A stretch of 64,000 nt of DNA from Caulobacter sp. SLTY (GTDB lineage Bacteria > Pseudomonadota > Alphaproteobacteria > Caulobacterales > Caulobacteraceae): assembly GCF_009905535.1 (NCBI RefSeq), contig NZ_JAAALA010000001.1:124001-188000 (forward strand), in the 5' to 3' direction. Of the stretch, positions 1 through 8,142 are shown piece after piece. The notes under the pieces were generated by a model. That model was not told the DNA's origin. It worked only from the letters and a program-made list of their open reading frames with translations, and made no database searches. Both the position numbers and the translations under genes were made by a program. Position 1 is the first letter of the stretch. Every line of letters begins with the position of its first letter.

Positions 1-87
<87 letters not shown>

Positions 88-152
88 CCCCCCTCTCTTT
101 AGGTGGGGCAACGCTCTCCCTATGTTACAGAAGTCCGAGGAGAGTCGGTTCA

Positions 153-770
153 TTGGCTAATCATCTGCACGAAGGCGACCTGCCGCCCGGCCTGTTCGCG
201 GGCGCGACCAGTGTCGCCATCGATTCCGAGACGCTCGGCCTGCGGTTCCGGCGCGATCCCCTCTGCCTGGTGCAGATCTCGGCCGGGGACGGCGACGCCC
301 ATATGGTGCGGCTGAATCGCCAGACCTATGACGCCCCCAACCTCAAGGCGCTGCTGACCGACCCGGCGGTGACCAAGATCTTCCACTTCGGCCGCTTCGA
401 CATCGCCATGTTCGAGCTGCATCTGGGCGTGGTCACCACCCCGGTCTGGTGCACCAAGATCGGCTCCAAGCTGGCCCGCACCTATACCGACCGCCATGGC
501 CTCAAGGACGTGGTCAAGGAGTTGGTCGGGGTCGACCTCTCCAAGGCCCAGCAGTCCAGCGACTGGGGCGCCGCCACGCTCTCGCCCGAACAGCTGGCCT
601 ATGCCGCCTCCGACGTGCTGTACCTGCATGCCGCCAAGGCCAAGCTGGAGATGATGCTGGAGCGGGAGGGCCGCGCCGAGCTGGCCAAGGCCTGTTTCGA
701 ATTCCTGCCCCATCGCGCCAGCCTCGACCTGGCCGGCTGGGAGGAGATGGACATCTTCGCCCACACATGA
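153..770 (+). CDS. rnd: Ribonuclease D-type 3'-5' exonuclease, single domain
   Basis: The 205-residue protein carries the DEDDy exonuclease signature: D24 and E26 in IDSETLG, D83 in FHFGRFDIAM, and Y150 with D154 in YAASDVLYL. These residues bind two metal ions and remove nucleotides from RNA 3' ends, typically in tRNA maturation. Full-length RNase D is nearly twice as long. This version lacks the HRDC domains, as is common for alphaproteobacterial RNase D-like proteins. The start is a TTG preceded by a purine-rich GAGGAGAG about ten bases upstream, and no better ATG exists. The stop overlaps the lptC start as ATGA, so the gene is probably translationally coupled to the lpt genes. Confidence 0.9.
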   Translation: MANHLHEGDLPPGLFAGATSVAIDSETLGLRFRRDPLCLVQISAGDGDAHMVRLNRQTYDAPNLKALLTDPAVTKIFHFGRFDIAMFELHLGVVTTPVWCTKIGSKLARTYTDRHGLKDVVKELVGVDLSKAQQSSDWGAATLSPEQLAYAASDVLYLHAAKAKLEMMLEREGRAELAKACFEFLPHRASLDLAGWEEMDIFAHT

Positions 771-1369
771 CCGACCTCGCCGCCCAGCCCGATCGCATGA
801 ACGCCTGGCGCCGGCGCTCAGGGCTGATCCGCGTGCTGCGCTGGCTGCTGCCGGCGCTGATGGGCGCGCTGGTCCTGGCCCTCGCGGGCTATTTCACCTT
901 CAGCTCCATCCAGGCGGGCAAGGCCCAGCCCCGCGAGACCCAGACCGAAATCAAGCTGGTCGGCGCCCGCTTCATGGGCAGGATGGAAGACGGCCGCAGC
1001 TTCCTGATCGGGGCCGGCCAGGCGATGCGCAGCGACACCATCATGCAGGAGGTGGTGCTGGTCGATCCGGTGCTGACCCTCGGCGGCGAGACAGGCGCCC
1101 CGTCGCGGATGACCGCCAAGCGCGGAATCTACGACGAAAAGACCCGTATCCTTCGGCTCTCGGGAGACGTGCGGATCGACGACGGAGACGGCCAACGTGT
1201 GGCCACGAACGACGCTATAGTGGACACCCGGTCGGGAAAGATCAGCGGTCAGGAAGGCCTCGCCGGCGACGGCCCGCTTGGCCAGGTGTCGGCGAAGTCC
1301 TATGAGGTTGACCGCGACACCGGCAAGGTGACCATGAAGGGCCGGGTCCGGGCCCGCATCGAGAAGTAA
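767..1369 (+). CDS. lptC: LPS export system periplasmic protein LptC
   Basis: This is a 200-residue bitopic inner-membrane protein. It has one N-terminal transmembrane helix (about residues 24-48) and then a periplasmic beta-jellyroll region with runs such as TAKRGIYDEKTRILRLSGDV. LptC receives lipopolysaccharide from LptB2FG and passes it to LptA. The chosen start is the ATG that overlaps the rnd stop. Longer open frame upstream is antisense or out-of-frame to rnd and is not protein-like. The gene sits directly before lptA and lptB, the standard order, which makes the assignment firm despite low sequence conservation in this family. Confidence 0.92.
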   Translation: MTDLAAQPDRMNAWRRRSGLIRVLRWLLPALMGALVLALAGYFTFSSIQAGKAQPRETQTEIKLVGARFMGRMEDGRSFLIGAGQAMRSDTIMQEVVLVDPVLTLGGETGAPSRMTAKRGIYDEKTRILRLSGDVRIDDGDGQRVATNDAIVDTRSGKISGQEGLAGDGPLGQVSAKSYEVDRDTGKVTMKGRVRARIEK

Positions 1370-1381
1370 GGCGAAGAGAGA

Positions 1382-1900
1382 ATGCGCAAGGCGAGATACA
1401 TGGCGGCGGCCGGCGCCCTGGTGGGCGTGATGGTTGTGGCTGGGGCCGCTCAAGCCCAGATCGCGCCGCGCTCCAAGGCGCCGCTCGACATCGCCGCCGA
1501 CGAGTCGGAAATCCTGACCAATGAGTGCAAGTCGATCTGGCGCGGGGATGTGGAAGCGCTTCAGGCCCGCACACGGCTGCGCGCCCAGACCCTCAATGTC
1601 TTCGCGGCCAAGAAGGGCGGCGAGTGCGGCGAGACCGAGCGGCTGGTGGCTGAAGGTCAGGTCTATTACGTCGAAGGCGAGCGGAAGGTGCGGGCCGACA
1701 ACGCCGTCTACACCTCTCGCGCCGAGACCATCACCCTGACCGGCGATGTGGTGGTGACCGAGGGCCAGAACGTCGCCCGCGCCGACCGGGTGGTGATCAA
1801 CCTGCAGACCGGCCAGTCGCAGATGTTCAGCAATTCGAAGGGCCGCGGCGGCAAGAACCGGGTCCGCGCCGTCCTCTACCCGAGCGGCAAGCCGCAATAG
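1382..1900 (+). CDS. lptA: LPS transport periplasmic bridge protein LptA
   Basis: The 172-residue protein begins with a clear signal peptide (MRKARYMAAAG..., cleavage near AAQAQ) followed by an OstA-like domain. LptA polymerises head to tail to form the periplasmic bridge that carries lipopolysaccharide from LptC to LptD. The repeated beta-strand pattern (AEGQVYYVEGERKVRADNAV, then ITLTGDVVVTEGQNVARAD) is the family hallmark. A GAGAG ribosome-binding site precedes the ATG. It ends two bases before lptB, so lptC-lptA-lptB is one transcription unit. Confidence 0.94.
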   Translation: MRKARYMAAAGALVGVMVVAGAAQAQIAPRSKAPLDIAADESEILTNECKSIWRGDVEALQARTRLRAQTLNVFAAKKGGECGETERLVAEGQVYYVEGERKVRADNAVYTSRAETITLTGDVVVTEGQNVARADRVVINLQTGQSQMFSNSKGRGGKNRVRAVLYPSGKPQ

Positions 1901-1902
1901 GC

Positions 1903-2733
1903 ATGGCGGCCAAGGACACATCGACCAAGGCCAAGCCGAAGGCCGCCGCGGCCTCCACCGCCGAAGCCGCGCCCCCGGTCGCAGCAAAGGCGGACGCCGG
2001 CGCCGGCCTGGTGGTCGAGAGCATCGGCAAGCGGTTCGGCGACCGCCAGGTGGTCAAGAACGTCTCCCTGCGTCTGGCGCGGGGCGAGGTGGCCGGGCTG
2101 CTGGGTCCCAACGGGGCCGGCAAGACGACCTGCTTCTACATGGTCACCGGCCTGATCCCGGTCGACCACGGCCGCATCCTGCTGGACGGGGCGGACATCA
2201 CCGCCCTGCCGATGTACCAGCGCGCCCGCCTGGGCGTCGGCTACCTGCCGCAGGAGGCCTCGATCTTCCGCGGCCTGACGGTCGAGCAGAACGTCATGGC
2301 GGTGGTCGAGATGCGGGTCCACGATCAGGCCAAGGCAGCCAAGGTGACCACCGACCTCCTCGAAGAGCTGCGCATCGAACATCTGCGCGCCGCCCCCGCC
2401 ATCAGCCTGTCGGGCGGGGAGCGCCGCCGGGTGGAAATCGCCCGCGCCCTGGCCAGCGAGCCGGCCTTCATGCTGCTGGACGAGCCCTTCGCCGGCATCG
2501 ATCCCCTGGCCATTGCCGACATCCGCGATGTGATCGGCTATCTGAAGGGTCGCGGCATCGGCATTCTGATCACCGACCACAACGTCCGCGAGACCCTCGA
2601 CATCATCGACCGCGCCTCGATCATCCACGCCGGCGAGGTGCTGTTCGAGGGCGCCCCGCAGGAGATCATCGACGATCCCGAGGTGCGGCGCGTGTACCTG
2701 GGCGAGCGGTTCGGCCAGCCGGTGAACGTTTAG
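1903..2733 (+). CDS. lptB: LPS export ABC transporter ATP-binding protein LptB
   Basis: This 276-residue cytoplasmic ATPase powers lipopolysaccharide extraction by LptB2FGC. The Walker A motif GPNGAGKTT is at about 68-76, the signature LSGGERRR at about 169-176, and Walker B FMLLDEP at about 189-195 with the catalytic glutamate at 194. A switch histidine follows in ITDHNVRETL. The first 34 residues are a low-complexity Ala/Lys/Pro extension absent from E. coli LptB (241 residues). LptF and LptG are not encoded in this window. In many proteobacteria rpoN follows lptB; here a convergent phosphate-binding gene does. Confidence 0.96.
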   Translation: MAAKDTSTKAKPKAAAASTAEAAPPVAAKADAGAGLVVESIGKRFGDRQVVKNVSLRLARGEVAGLLGPNGAGKTTCFYMVTGLIPVDHGRILLDGADITALPMYQRARLGVGYLPQEASIFRGLTVEQNVMAVVEMRVHDQAKAAKVTTDLLEELRIEHLRAAPAISLSGGERRRVEIARALASEPAFMLLDEPFAGIDPLAIADIRDVIGYLKGRGIGILITDHNVRETLDIIDRASIIHAGEVLFEGAPQEIIDDPEVRRVYLGERFGQPVNV

Positions 2734-2751
2734 GACGAGCGGCCCTTTTCC

Positions 2752-2797
2752 TTGGTCGCGCCTGGTCCGATGACCGGTTTCGAAATCGGCACGCGCT
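2752..2797. repeat. Dispersed hairpin repeat, family A, copy 1
   Basis: This 46-base element begins TTGGTCGCGC, contains CCGATGACCGGTTTC and ends ACGCGCT. A closely similar 50-base element lies at 61131-61180 in the same orientation relative to the upstream gene. The outer GCGC/GCGC and inner CGAT/ATCG arms can form an imperfect hairpin. It lies between the convergent lptB and pstS-like genes and touches the latter's stop codon, so it may act as a bidirectional terminator. Similar GGAAACCGGTT-containing repeats are widespread in alphaproteobacteria. Confidence 0.65.
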
Positions 2798-3830
2798 ATT
2801 TCGCCGGCCGGCCCATCGTCTTCCCGGCCTTGACCTCCGCCTTGATCTTCTCGTGCAGGGCCGGCGGCAGCGGGATCATGCCACGCTCCTGCAGGTAGCC
2901 GCCGCGCCCCGACGCCGCATCCGAGGTCAACTCCCTAACGAAGGCCCGCAGGCCCGGTGTCAGGTCCAGGCGCGAGGCCTTTACATAGATGTAGAGCGAG
3001 CGGGACAGCGGGTATTTGCCCGAGGCGATGGTCTCGAAGGTCGGCACGACGCCGTCGATGCTGGCGACCTTCACCTTGTCGCGGTTCTCTTCGTAGAAGA
3101 AGTAGCCGAACACCCCCACCGATCCCGGCGTGCGGGTCAGGGTCTGGACGATGGCGTTGTCGTTCTCCCCGGCGTCGATCCAGCGGTCGTTGCGCAGGGG
3201 GTCGACCTTGGCCTTGAAGGCCTTCTCGTCCTCGCCCTTCAGCGCCTTCAGGGGCGCGAACCGCTGGGCGCCGGCCTCGATGCCCAGTTCCAGGAAGGCG
3301 TCGCGGGTGCCGCTGGTCGGCGGCGGGCCGTAGACCAGGATCTTGCCGGGCGGCAGGCCGGCTCCGACCTGGCTCCACAGGCCATAGGGATTGTCCTGGA
3401 ACCGCCCCTGGCGAAGCACCTGGTCCGACAGGGCGAGGTACAGGTGCTCCAGCTTGATGTTGAGGTCGGCGGCCCGCTTGTCCATGGCCACGACGATGCC
3501 GTCATAGCCGATGCGGATCTCGATGATGTCCTTGACGCCATTCTTGGCGCAGGCGTCGAACTCCGAGGCCTTCATCGGCCGGCTGGCGTTGGCGATGTCG
3601 GGATAGGCGTCGCCCGCCCCGCCGCAGAACAGCTTGATGCCCCCGCCGGTCCCCAGGCTCTCGACCTTGGGCGTCCGGCCCCCTGTCTTGCGAGCGAAGG
3701 TCTCGGCCACCCGGGTGGTGTAGGGGAAGACCGTCGAGGAGCCGGCCGCCCAGACATAGTCTCGCGCCGCGAAGGCCGGACCGGCGGCCAGGGCGAAGCT
3801 GAGGGTGGCGCAGGCCAGAAGGCGTTTCAT
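2796..3830 (-). CDS. pstS: PstS-like phosphate-binding periplasmic protein
   Basis: The 344-residue protein has a signal peptide (MKRLLACATLSFALAAGPAFA) and the PBP-like fold of phosphate-binding proteins. Phosphate-site features are AAGSSTVFPYT near the N terminus, LGTGGGIKLFC, and PTSGTRDAFLELG in the middle. It should capture inorganic phosphate in the periplasm. No pstC, pstA or pstB is nearby. It follows phnE by 73 bases on the same strand and may be co-transcribed with phnCDE. The start is the ATG with GGAG upstream; 21 further codons of open frame upstream lack a ribosome-binding site. Function as a phosphate sensor or as an alternative binding protein is possible. Confidence 0.82.
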   Translation of the reverse strand: MKRLLACATLSFALAAGPAFAARDYVWAAGSSTVFPYTTRVAETFARKTGGRTPKVESLGTGGGIKLFCGGAGDAYPDIANASRPMKASEFDACAKNGVKDIIEIRIGYDGIVVAMDKRAADLNIKLEHLYLALSDQVLRQGRFQDNPYGLWSQVGAGLPPGKILVYGPPPTSGTRDAFLELGIEAGAQRFAPLKALKGEDEKAFKAKVDPLRNDRWIDAGENDNAIVQTLTRTPGSVGVFGYFFYEENRDKVKVASIDGVVPTFETIASGKYPLSRSLYIYVKASRLDLTPGLRAFVRELTSDAASGRGGYLQERGMIPLPPALHEKIKAEVKAGKTMGRPAK

Positions 3831-3903
3831 CGGCGGCTCCGTGATCCTGCCGGTGTCCCTACGACGGCATTGCGACAGTTGGGCGACACCCAACTGTCCG
3901 TGG

Positions 3904-4728
3904 TCAGAGCAGCCGGGTGCGGATGGCCTGGCTGAGCAGGTCGATCATCGAAACGGCAATCACGATGATCAGCACGATGGCGCCGGTGTTGCCGTACTCG
4001 AAGCTGTTGGTCGAATCGATCAGCACCTGGCCGATGCCGCCCGCCCCGATCAGGCCCAGCACGGTGGCCGCGCGGCTGTTGGATTCGAAGCGGTAGAGGG
4101 CATAGCTGGTCCACAGCGGCGCGACCTGCGGGATGACCCCCCAGATGACCTCCTGCAGCCGGCCGGCGCCGGTGGCGCGCACGCCCTCGACCGGGCCCTT
4201 GTCGATGGCCTCCACGGCCTCGGCGAACAGCTTGGCCAGCACCCCGCCGGTGTTGAACATCATGGCCATGACCCCGGCGAAGGGGCCGGGGCCGACCGCG
4301 GTGATGAACATCACCGCCAGCACCAGGTCGGGGACCGAGCGGACAAGGTCGAGCACCCGGCGGACCGGCTGCTGGATCCAGGCCGGGGTGATGTTGCGGG
4401 CACCCAGCAGGCCGAGGGGCACGGCCAGGATGATGGCCAGGAAGGTGCCCCACAGCGCCATCTGGATCGTTTCCCACATCTTGCCGATGTAGACGGTCCA
4501 CTTGGCCTTCTCGAACGCCTCGGAGTTAGGGTTGAACGCCGAGAAGAAGTCCCGCGCGAAGGACTGCATGTTGCTCGACCCGCTGAACAGGTCGGGGAAC
4601 TTGTTGATCTCGGCCGGCGCGAAGCTGACCACCAGAAGGACGGCGACCGACCCCCAGATGATCAGGTCGAAGGCGCGGGCCGACATCGGCCGGGTCGGCG
4701 GGGCGGGAATGGCCTCGGTAGCGGACAT
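3904..4728 (-). CDS. phnE: Phosphonate/phosphite ABC transporter permease PhnE
   Basis: This is a 274-residue inner-membrane permease with about six hydrophobic segments. It has the EAA-type loop near ATGAGRLQEVIWGVIPQVAP, which contacts the ATPase, and the PhnE-typical LGLIGAGGIGQVL. It forms the membrane channel for uptake of phosphonates, phosphite or similar oxyanions. A good AGGA ribosome-binding site precedes the ATG. It lies 17 bases after phnD in phnC-phnD-phnE order. Only one permease gene is present, so it probably acts as a homodimer. Confidence 0.93.
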   Translation of the reverse strand: MSATEAIPAPPTRPMSARAFDLIIWGSVAVLLVVSFAPAEINKFPDLFSGSSNMQSFARDFFSAFNPNSEAFEKAKWTVYIGKMWETIQMALWGTFLAIILAVPLGLLGARNITPAWIQQPVRRVLDLVRSVPDLVLAVMFITAVGPGPFAGVMAMMFNTGGVLAKLFAEAVEAIDKGPVEGVRATGAGRLQEVIWGVIPQVAPLWTSYALYRFESNSRAATVLGLIGAGGIGQVLIDSTNSFEYGNTGAIVLIIVIAVSMIDLLSQAIRTRLL

Positions 4729-4745
4729 CGGTGGTTCCTATCGCC

Positions 4746-5741
4746 CTACTGGCCGGCTTTGGCCTTGGCGGCCGCCGCTTCGGCGCGGATGCCATCGAGG
4801 TTCTTCTGGGCGGCGGCCACGGCGGCCGGATTGTTGGTCTCCTTGGCCTCGCCCAGCTGCCCGGCGGCTTCCATCTCCCGGACGAACAGCAGGTGGGATT
4901 CGTCGGCCGGCTTGAAACCGCCGATGCTCAGGGCCGCCATGTACTCGCGGGCCTTCTTGGCCTCGGGGCTGTCGCCCTGACCGTAGGTCAGGAAGAACTG
5001 GCGCAGCTTTTCCTTGAGCGCCGGATCCAGATCCTTGCGCCAGATGATCGGATCCTCCGGCAGGGTCGGGGACTCCCAGATCACCCGGATCTTCTCCGCC
5101 TGGCCTTCGCCGCGCTTGGCGTTCAGGGCGATGGCGGTGGAGTTGTTGGTGGCGGCGTCCAGCTTGCCGTTGGCCACGGCGAACAGGTTGGCCTGGTGGT
5201 TGGCGCTGATCACCGTCTTGAAGCAGGTGTCGGGGCGCTTGCCGGCCGGCTGGAAGACCAGGGTGACGGGGGCCAGGGTGCCGGAGGTCGACTTGGCGTC
5301 GCCCATGCCGAAGTTCAACGTCTTGTCGCACTTCAAGAGGTCGTCGATCGTCTTGATCGGGCTGTTCGCCGGCACGATGATCACCGACTTGTAGCCGTCG
5401 GTATCGCTGTCGTCGAAGGTGCGGGCGAAGACCTCGCCGTTGGCGCGGCGCACCGCTTCCAGGCCCGACTGGTTGGAGAACCAGCCAAGATCGATCTTCT
5501 TGAAGCGCATGGATTCGACCAGGGCGCTGTAGCTGGAAGAGAAGTAGGGCTTCACCTTCAGGCCGGTCTGTTTCTCCATGTCGGCCAGGATGGGGGTCCA
5601 GTAGTCCTCCATGTTCTGCGCGGACTCGGTCGACAGGATCGAGAAGATCACCTCGTTCTTCGGCTTCTCCCCGCCGCCGCCGCAGGCGGACAGGACAGGC
5701 AGGCTGAGGGCGCTGGCCAGCAGGGCGCGACGGTCCATCAT
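4746..5741 (-). CDS. phnD: Phosphonate ABC transporter substrate-binding lipoprotein PhnD
   Basis: The 331-residue protein starts with a lipoprotein-type signal (SLPVLSAC followed by GGGG), so it is probably tethered in the periplasm. The rest is a PhnD/PtxB-type periplasmic binding fold, with FSILSTESAQNMEDYWTPIL at the N terminus, YKSVIIVPANSPIKTIDDL and FGMGDAKSTSGTLAP in the ligand cleft, and an Ala/Lys-rich C-terminal tail. Its ligand could be a phosphonate, phosphite or phosphate ester; sequence alone does not decide. It overlaps phnC by four bases and precedes phnE. Confidence 0.92.
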   Translation of the reverse strand: MMDRRALLASALSLPVLSACGGGGEKPKNEVIFSILSTESAQNMEDYWTPILADMEKQTGLKVKPYFSSSYSALVESMRFKKIDLGWFSNQSGLEAVRRANGEVFARTFDDSDTDGYKSVIIVPANSPIKTIDDLLKCDKTLNFGMGDAKSTSGTLAPVTLVFQPAGKRPDTCFKTVISANHQANLFAVANGKLDAATNNSTAIALNAKRGEGQAEKIRVIWESPTLPEDPIIWRKDLDPALKEKLRQFFLTYGQGDSPEAKKAREYMAALSIGGFKPADESHLLFVREMEAAGQLGEAKETNNPAAVAAAQKNLDGIRAEAAAAKAKAGQ

Positions 5742-6532
5742 TGCGGGGCTCCTTCCCAGAATACGTCCTCGAATTCCGGGCCGTAGATTTCGATCAGCTT
5801 GGGTTTCTGCAGGCCGGCGGGCGGGCCGTCGTAGACGATCTTGCCGGCTTTCAGCGCGACCACCCGGTCGCAGTAGCGCATCGCGTAGTCGACCTGGTGC
5901 AGGGTGACGATGACCGTCAGGCCGTCCTTGTCGTTCAGCTCGCGCAGGATCTCCATGACCTTGCGGGCCGAGACGGGGTCTAGCGAGGCGACCGGCTCGT
6001 CAGCCAGGATGATCTTGGCCCGCTGGACCAGGGCGCGGGCGATGGCGCCGCGCTGCTGCTGTCCGCCGGAGAGGGTGTTGGCCCGCTGGCCGGCGTAGTC
6101 GGAGATGCCGACGCGGTGCAGAGCCTGCATGGCCGCCTGCTTGGTCTCGTCCGGCCAAAGGCCGAAGACGCCGCGCAGGAAGGAAATCCGCCCGAGCGAG
6201 CCCAGGGCGACATTGGTGAACAGGCTCAGCCGGCCGACCAGGTTGAACTGCTGGGCGATGAAGCCGATGCGGATGCGGGCGTCCCGCACCTTGTCGCCGA
6301 CCTTGCCCCTGGCCTGGGTGGTGGTTCCGAAGGCGGTGATCGTCCCGTCGGGGCCGTCGATGGTCTGCAGCCCGTCGATGGAGCGCAGCAGGGTGGACTT
6401 GCCCGAGCCGGACGGCCCGATCAGGGCGACCATCTCGCCCTTGTTCACGTCCAGCGACACCCCGTCGAGGGCGCGTCGCTTGCCGAAGGTCTTGGAGACT
6501 CCCCGGACCTGGAGAACGGCGTCTTGCGTCAT
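5738..6532 (-). CDS. phnC: Phosphonate ABC transporter ATP-binding protein PhnC
   Basis: This is a 264-residue ABC ATPase with Walker A GPSGSGKST (about 37-45), signature LSGGQQQRGAIARAL and Walker B KIILADEPVASLDP, followed by TLHQVDYAMRYCD with the switch histidine. It drives the PhnDE importer. It is the first gene of the minus-strand unit phnC-phnD-phnE-(pstS-like). The 256-base gap upstream is shared with the divergent decarboxylase gene. I see no convincing Pho box there, so phosphate control is not shown. No C-P lyase, phosphonatase or phosphite dehydrogenase gene is in the window. Confidence 0.94.
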   Translation of the reverse strand: MTQDAVLQVRGVSKTFGKRRALDGVSLDVNKGEMVALIGPSGSGKSTLLRSIDGLQTIDGPDGTITAFGTTTQARGKVGDKVRDARIRIGFIAQQFNLVGRLSLFTNVALGSLGRISFLRGVFGLWPDETKQAAMQALHRVGISDYAGQRANTLSGGQQQRGAIARALVQRAKIILADEPVASLDPVSARKVMEILRELNDKDGLTVIVTLHQVDYAMRYCDRVVALKAGKIVYDGPPAGLQKPKLIEIYGPEFEDVFWEGAPQ

Positions 6533-6687
6533 GAATCTCTCTGGGCCTGGCGGCCCCGGGGTTAATTGCCTCAGAGGGTTACGCTATCTGGCGGCCCTCC
6601 TGCAACCTTGCCCGGCCCTCGCGGGGGCGGCTGTGGATAAACGCGTCAGTTCGTGCATCGGCCAGGGTGCAAAAAGGTCTTTACAGG

Positions 6688-6728
6688 GGGGTCCGTTTCC
6701 ATCATATCGCGCGGCTCCGGCGGACCCC
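6688..6728 (+). promoter_or_regulatory. Hairpin in the long 5' leader of the decarboxylase gene
   Basis: Within the 256-base gap before the decarboxylase, GGGGTCCG (6688-6695) pairs exactly with CGGACCCC (6721-6728). A GC-rich loop lies between them. It is followed by a purine/GC segment with GCTAACGCCGGCCTGGG and a second CTGCTAAC just before the start region. Alphaproteobacterial ornithine decarboxylase genes are known to carry a structured leader (the speF motif). Whether this is that motif is inference; only the hairpin and the long leader are seen. Confidence 0.35.
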
Positions 6729-6788
6729 GTTGTCCTCATCGCTGCTAACGCCGGCCTGGGTTTAACTGCTAACAGGGGTTTACGTGAA

Positions 6789-8039
6789 TTGCACACGTAC
6801 CATACGCCCCTGGACCTGGTCCGCGAGCGGTCACCGGAACATCCTGTCGCACTCGTGCGACGCGATGCGGTAGCTGCGGCAGCGCGCTGGTTCCAGACGA
6901 AGTTCAAGGGTGACGTCCTCTACGCCGTGAAGGCTAATCCTTCGCCGTGGGTGATAGAGACTCTTTTCAAGAACGGTGTGACCCGGTTCGACGTCGCGTC
7001 GATCGCGGAGATCGCGCTCGTGGCCGAGCATGCGCCCGGCGCCCAGATGGCCTTCATGCATCCCGTGAAGAGCCGCCGGGCGATCACCCAGGCCTATTTC
7101 GACTACGGCGTCCGCACCTTCGTGCTCGATACGCACGAGGAGCTGGCCAAGATTCTCGACGCCACCGGCCAGGCTCGCGACCTCAACCTGATCGTCCGCA
7201 TGGCGGTCGATGCGGAAGGGGCCAATTTCAGCCTGTCGGGCAAGTTCGGCGTCTCGCCGTTCGAAGCCCCCGGCCTCCTGCTGGCCACCCGCCAGGCGAC
7301 GACCGAACTGATGGGCGTCAGCTTCCACGTCGGCAGCCAGTGCATGCGCCCGACCGCCTACCAGGCCGCCATGGCCCAGGTCAGCCGCTCGCTGATCCGC
7401 GCCGGCGTGTTCGCCGATGTGGTGGACGTGGGCGGTGGCTTCCCGTCGATCTATCCCGGCATGATCCCGCCGGACATGGACGACTATTTCGCGGCCATCG
7501 AGCGCGGCTTCAACGAGATGCCGGTCTCGGAGACTACCGAGCTGTGGTGCGAACCCGGGCGGGCCCTGGTCGCCGAGTCGACCTCGCTGCTGACCCGTGT
7601 GGAACTCCGCAAGGGCGAGGCGCTGTACCTCAACGACGGCAGCTACGGCTCGCTGTTCGATGCGGCGCATGTGAAGTGGCCGTTCCCGGTGAAGCTCTAC
7701 CGGGGCGAGGGCGAGAACGCCCATGAAGTCGAAGGCGAGCTGAAGCCCTACCGCTTCTATGGCCCGACCTGCGATTCCATGGACCACATGCCCGGCCCCT
7801 TCTATCTGCCGGCCGATATCCAGGAAGGCGACTTCATCGAGATCGGCATGCTGGGGGCCTATGGCGTCGCCATGACCACCCGCTTCAACGGTTTTGGCGA
7901 GACCGAGATGGTCGAGGTGTCGGACGCTCCGATGGCCTCGATGTTCGGCCTGGCCCGTCGTTCGATCCCGGCGCCCAAGCCGGCGAGCAATGTCGTTCGG
8001 CTGTCACGGCCCAAGGGCAGGAAACGTCGGCGCAAGTAA
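6789..8039 (+). CDS. Ornithine/lysine-type PLP decarboxylase (fold III)
   Basis: The 416-residue protein belongs to the alanine-racemase-fold (group IV) decarboxylases that convert ornithine (or lysine) to putrescine (or cadaverine). The PLP lysine is K48 in YAVKANP. H180 (SFHVGSQ), the glycine loop DVGGGFPSIY (213-222) and EPGRAL (255-260) bind the cofactor. The catalytic cysteine and aspartate are in GPTCDSMDHM (C328, D329). No sensible ATG is in frame, and the TTG after AGGGG fits the family's N terminus. The C terminus is a basic Arg/Lys tail. It is followed by a terminator-like hairpin and the DHS-like gene, its likely pathway partner. Confidence 0.9.
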   Translation: MHTYHTPLDLVRERSPEHPVALVRRDAVAAAARWFQTKFKGDVLYAVKANPSPWVIETLFKNGVTRFDVASIAEIALVAEHAPGAQMAFMHPVKSRRAITQAYFDYGVRTFVLDTHEELAKILDATGQARDLNLIVRMAVDAEGANFSLSGKFGVSPFEAPGLLLATRQATTELMGVSFHVGSQCMRPTAYQAAMAQVSRSLIRAGVFADVVDVGGGFPSIYPGMIPPDMDDYFAAIERGFNEMPVSETTELWCEPGRALVAESTSLLTRVELRKGEALYLNDGSYGSLFDAAHVKWPFPVKLYRGEGENAHEVEGELKPYRFYGPTCDSMDHMPGPFYLPADIQEGDFIEIGMLGAYGVAMTTRFNGFGETEMVEVSDAPMASMFGLARRSIPAPKPASNVVRLSRPKGRKRRRK

Positions 8040-8064
8040 GCCGTTCTAACTGGTAACGCGTTGA

Positions 8065-8105
8065 CCGCAGGCCCGTCGCTCCGTCCGGGCCTGCGGATGC
8101 TTTTG
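8065..8105 (+). terminator. Hairpin with short T run between decarboxylase and DHS-like genes
   Basis: CCGCAGGCCCG (8065-8075) pairs perfectly with CGGGCCTGCGG (8086-8096) around a ten-base loop, and TTTT follows at 8101-8104. This looks like a Rho-independent terminator or attenuator. It would separate, or partly uncouple, the two polyamine genes. Confidence 0.65.
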
Positions 8106-8142
8106 TGACGGGCGCTCTAACTCCAAGGGAAACCTGAAAGCG

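Noticed and set aside
6533-6788. A Pho box in front of phnC
   Set aside because: No CTGTCAT-type direct repeats with suitable spacing were found, so phosphate control was not claimed.
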